From contig CAVPUM010000023.1 of assembly GCA_963708855.1 (NCBI GenBank), forward strand, positions 1 through 64,000: a stretch of 64,000 nt of DNA, written 5' to 3'. This stretch comes from CAIWHR01 sp963708855. Lineage in GTDB: Bacteria; Pseudomonadota; Gammaproteobacteria; Burkholderiales; Casimicrobiaceae. Every line of letters starts with the position of its first letter. Position 1 is the stretch's first letter. The notes under the pieces were generated by a model. That model was given only the letters and a program-made list of their open reading frames with translations, was not told where the DNA came from and made no database searches. The position numbers and the translations under genes were made by a program. Positions 62,083-64,000 of the stretch are shown here, piece after piece.

Positions 62083-62799
62083 ATGGCCACTGTGAAGAGA
62101 GCCGACATTCTGCCAGAACCCGCGGCGGCTTCCGCGTACGATGCCGGCTGTCGCCGCTGCGGGCGGCTGGTCGCCTTCCTCGATCACGTGCGTCTGGCCA
62201 ATCCCGGTTACTTCTGTCGCCCGGTGCCGCCGTTCGGGGAGCGCGACGCCGCCCTCGTCATCGTCGGACTCGCGCCCGGGCGCCATGGCGCCAATGCCAG
62301 CGGCCGGCCATTCACCGGCGATCACGCCGGGATCCTGCTGTACGCGACCTTGCACGCGTACGGCTTCGCATCGCAGCCCGTCGGCGCCGCCCGCGACGAC
62401 GGCCTCGCGCTGATCGATTGCCGGATCACCAACGCGGTGAAGTGCCTGCCGCCGGACAACAAGCCCGTGCCGGCGGAGATCCGGGCCTGCAACGGCTACC
62501 TCGCCGCCGATCTTGCGGCGCTGCCGGGGGGCGGCGCGATCCTGGCGCTGGGGCGCATCGCGCACGATGCGACGCTGCGGGCGCTCGGGTTGAGGCTCTC
62601 CGCGCACGCGTTCGGTCACGGCGCGTGCCACCCGCTCGCCCGCGGCGGCGCGCTTTTCGACAGCTACCACTGCAGCCGCTACAACACGAACACGGGTCGG
62701 CTGACCGCAGCGATGTTCCGCGCGGTCTTCGACGCCATCGCCGCGCACCTGCGCCGCGGCGACCGGGGACAGGCCGCGCTTTCGCGGCCGCGCGCGTGA
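62083..62799 (+). CDS. Uracil-DNA glycosylase, type 5 (UdgB, Fe-S)
   Basis: A 238-residue DNA repair enzyme removing uracil, and often hypoxanthine, from DNA. Motif 1 is GLAPGRHGANASGRPFTGDH; motif 3 is SYHCSRYNTNTGRLT, diagnostic for type 5. Cysteines in AGCRRCGRL and GYFC, with later ones, should hold a [4Fe-4S] cluster. The usual Pro in HPSR is Cys here (YHCSR). ATG 62083 is used. It ends one base before the uvrC ATG, so the two repair genes are co-transcribed. Confidence 0.9.
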   Translation: MATVKRADILPEPAAASAYDAGCRRCGRLVAFLDHVRLANPGYFCRPVPPFGERDAALVIVGLAPGRHGANASGRPFTGDHAGILLYATLHAYGFASQPVGAARDDGLALIDCRITNAVKCLPPDNKPVPAEIRACNGYLAADLAALPGGGAILALGRIAHDATLRALGLRLSAHAFGHGACHPLARGGALFDSYHCSRYNTNTGRLTAAMFRAVFDAIAAHLRRGDRGQAALSRPRA

Positions 62800-62800
62800 C

Positions 62801-64000
62801 ATGGCGCCGGCGTCCGGAGAAAACTTGGTCGGCCCTCCATCCCCCTTCGACGCGCGCGAGCTCGTCGCCTCGCTCTCGCACCGCCCCGGTGTCTACCGGA
62901 TGTTCGACGCGGCGGGCGCGACGCTCTACGTCGGCAAGGCGCGCGACCTCAGGAAGCGCGTGGCGAGCTACTTCCAGAAGGGCGCGCACGAAACGCGCAT
63001 TGCGCTGATGCTCTCCCAGGTCGCGCGCGTCGAAACGACGGTCACGCGTTCCGAAGGCGAGGCGCTGCTGCTCGAGAATAATCTGATCAAGGCGGACGAG
63101 CCGCGCTACAACATCCTGTTCCGCGACGACAAGAGCTACCCGTACGTCTGCCTGACCGGCGAGGCGTTTCCGCAGCTCTCCTTCCATCGCGGCAAGCTCG
63201 ATCGCCAGAACCGGTACTTCGGCCCGTTCCCGAGTGCCGGCGCGGTGCGCGAGGGGATGGCGCTGCTGCAGAAGGTGTTCCAGTTGCGCACCTGCGAGAA
63301 CTCCGTGTTCGCCAACCGCTCGCGCCCGTGCATGCTCCACCAGATCCGGCGCTGCAGCGCGCCCTGCGTCGGACTCGTCGCCGCGGCCGACTACGCCGAC
63401 GACGTGCAGGGCGCGGTGCTGTTCCTGCAGGGCAAGACGACCGAGGTGCTGGCCCAGCTGAAGGCGCAGATGGACGAAGCGAGTGCGGCATTGGAGTTCG
63501 AGCGTGCCGCCAGGATTCGCGACAAGATCACGCGGCTCATGGGATTGCAGTCGAGGCAGTTCGTCGAAAGCGCGACGGCCGGGGACATCGATGTCGTCGC
63601 CGCGGCCGCGGCCGCGGGGCAGGTCGCGGTCAACGTCGTCATGGTCCGCGGCGGCCGGCATGTCGGCGACCGGAGCTACTTTCCCCGCCACGCCGACGTC
63701 GATGCGCTCGCCGACGTCGTGCCCGCATTCCTCGCGCAGCACTATGTCGGGCGGCCGGTGCCGCCGACGATCATCGCCGCGGGCGCCGACGAAGAGACCG
63801 CGCTCGCCGAAGTGCTGTCGGCGCAGGCCGGGCAGCGCGTGCAGATCGTCGGCAATCCCGGCGGCGAGCGTCGGATCTGGCTCGCGATGGCGCTGCAGAA
63901 TGCGCAATTCGCGATTCGCCAGAAGCTTGCGCAGAAAGCCACGCAGGAGGACCGGCTCGCCGCGCTGCAGAAGGCGCTCGGACTGCCCGCCGAAGCGCAG
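62801..64000 (+). CDS. uvrC: Excinuclease ABC subunit C (UvrC), cut by the window end
   Basis: The first 400 codons of UvrC. The GIY-YIG nuclease domain reads GVYRMFDAAGATLYVGKARDLRKRVASYF (given here for position only: residues about 28-56). Then LLLENNLIKADEPRYNILFRDDKSYPY and CMLHQIRRCSAPCVG follow. The UVR domain has MDEASAALEFERAARIRDKI. The second nuclease half and helix-hairpin-helix tail lie beyond the window. It makes both incisions in nucleotide excision repair. ATG 62801 follows the glycosylase TGA directly. Confidence 0.95.
   Translation, partial: MAPASGENLVGPPSPFDARELVASLSHRPGVYRMFDAAGATLYVGKARDLRKRVASYFQKGAHETRIALMLSQVARVETTVTRSEGEALLLENNLIKADEPRYNILFRDDKSYPYVCLTGEAFPQLSFHRGKLDRQNRYFGPFPSAGAVREGMALLQKVFQLRTCENSVFANRSRPCMLHQIRRCSAPCVGLVAAADYADDVQGAVLFLQGKTTEVLAQLKAQMDEASAALEFERAARIRDKITRLMGLQSRQFVESATAGDIDVVAAAAAAGQVAVNVVMVRGGRHVGDRSYFPRHADVDALADVVPAFLAQHYVGRPVPPTIIAAGADEETALAEVLSAQAGQRVQIVGNPGGERRIWLAMALQNAQFAIRQKLAQKATQEDRLAALQKALGLPAEAQ

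Noticed and set aside
1..64000. CRISPR arrays, tRNA or rRNA genes, transposases, integrases
   Set aside because: No regularly spaced direct repeats, no tRNA-like cloverleaf and no protein with transposase or integrase motifs was found on reading both strands.

Overview
The window is GC-rich (roughly two thirds G+C) bacterial chromosome with dense, often overlapping operons. It looks betaproteobacterial, probably Burkholderiales-like. The inference rests on three TRAP-transporter loci, a CaiB/BaiF CoA transferase, glcD/glcE/glcF genes, ispD-ispF, a type 5 uracil-DNA glycosylase next to uvrC, and short dispersed repeats with a CCCCCACGCTCACTGCGTTCGCTG core. No rRNA, tRNA, CRISPR array, integrase or transposase was seen.

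Layout. 0-7.6 kb: peptide and amino-acid housekeeping (dipeptidase PepD, a DcuC-like carrier, peptidase E), an EamA exporter, a TPR-methyltransferase, a periplasmic protein and a thioesterase. 7.6-12.1 kb: a tightly overlapping minus-strand operon (COG0523 GTPase, diaminopropionate ammonia-lyase, M20 carbamoylase, D-carbamoylase) for N-carbamoyl/diamino acid breakdown. 12.2-19.7 kb: a Tat-exported cyclase, an orphan TRAP binding protein, a succinylglutamate desuccinylase-like enzyme, a sorbosone dehydrogenase-like protein, an aldehyde dehydrogenase and an SDR. 19.8-22.2 kb: a less GC-rich accessory patch with an AGE-family lipoprotein. 22.2-26.3 kb: TRAP transporter plus CoA transferase. 26.5-32.5 kb: glycolate/D-lactate oxidase operon (two GlcD-type flavoproteins, a GST, GlcE, GlcF), followed by a thioesterase, a GNAT acetyltransferase, ispD and ispF.

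34.7-42.7 kb, minus strand, is the most unusual part. It is a small assembly-line locus: an oxalyl-CoA-synthetase-like ligase carrying a C-terminal carrier domain, a ThDP enzyme of the oxalyl-CoA decarboxylase / 2-hydroxyacyl-CoA lyase type, a one-module NRPS (C-A-PCP, predicted alanine), and an Sfp-type phosphopantetheinyl transferase. I do not recognise a characterised pathway with this gene set.

42.9-53.8 kb: two divergent sugar (or sugar-acid) operons. One holds a DHDPS-family aldolase, a GntR regulator and TRAP dctPQM. The other holds an FGGY kinase, a fucose/arabinose-isomerase-like protein and a second dctPQM. 53.8-64 kb: DsbB-like protein, O-acetylhomoserine sulfhydrylase, CoA-binding protein, a secreted beta/gamma-crystallin, a 1356-residue 7xPAS-GGDEF-EAL protein, an alpha/beta hydrolase, uracil-DNA glycosylase and the start of uvrC.

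A caution for every reader: about 33 frame breaks interrupt otherwise well-conserved genes, nearly all of them one extra base. They are absent from 0-12 kb, 29.3-35.5 kb and 53.8-64 kb, and heaviest in the NRPS. I treat them as probable sequence errors and annotate each gene across its breaks.
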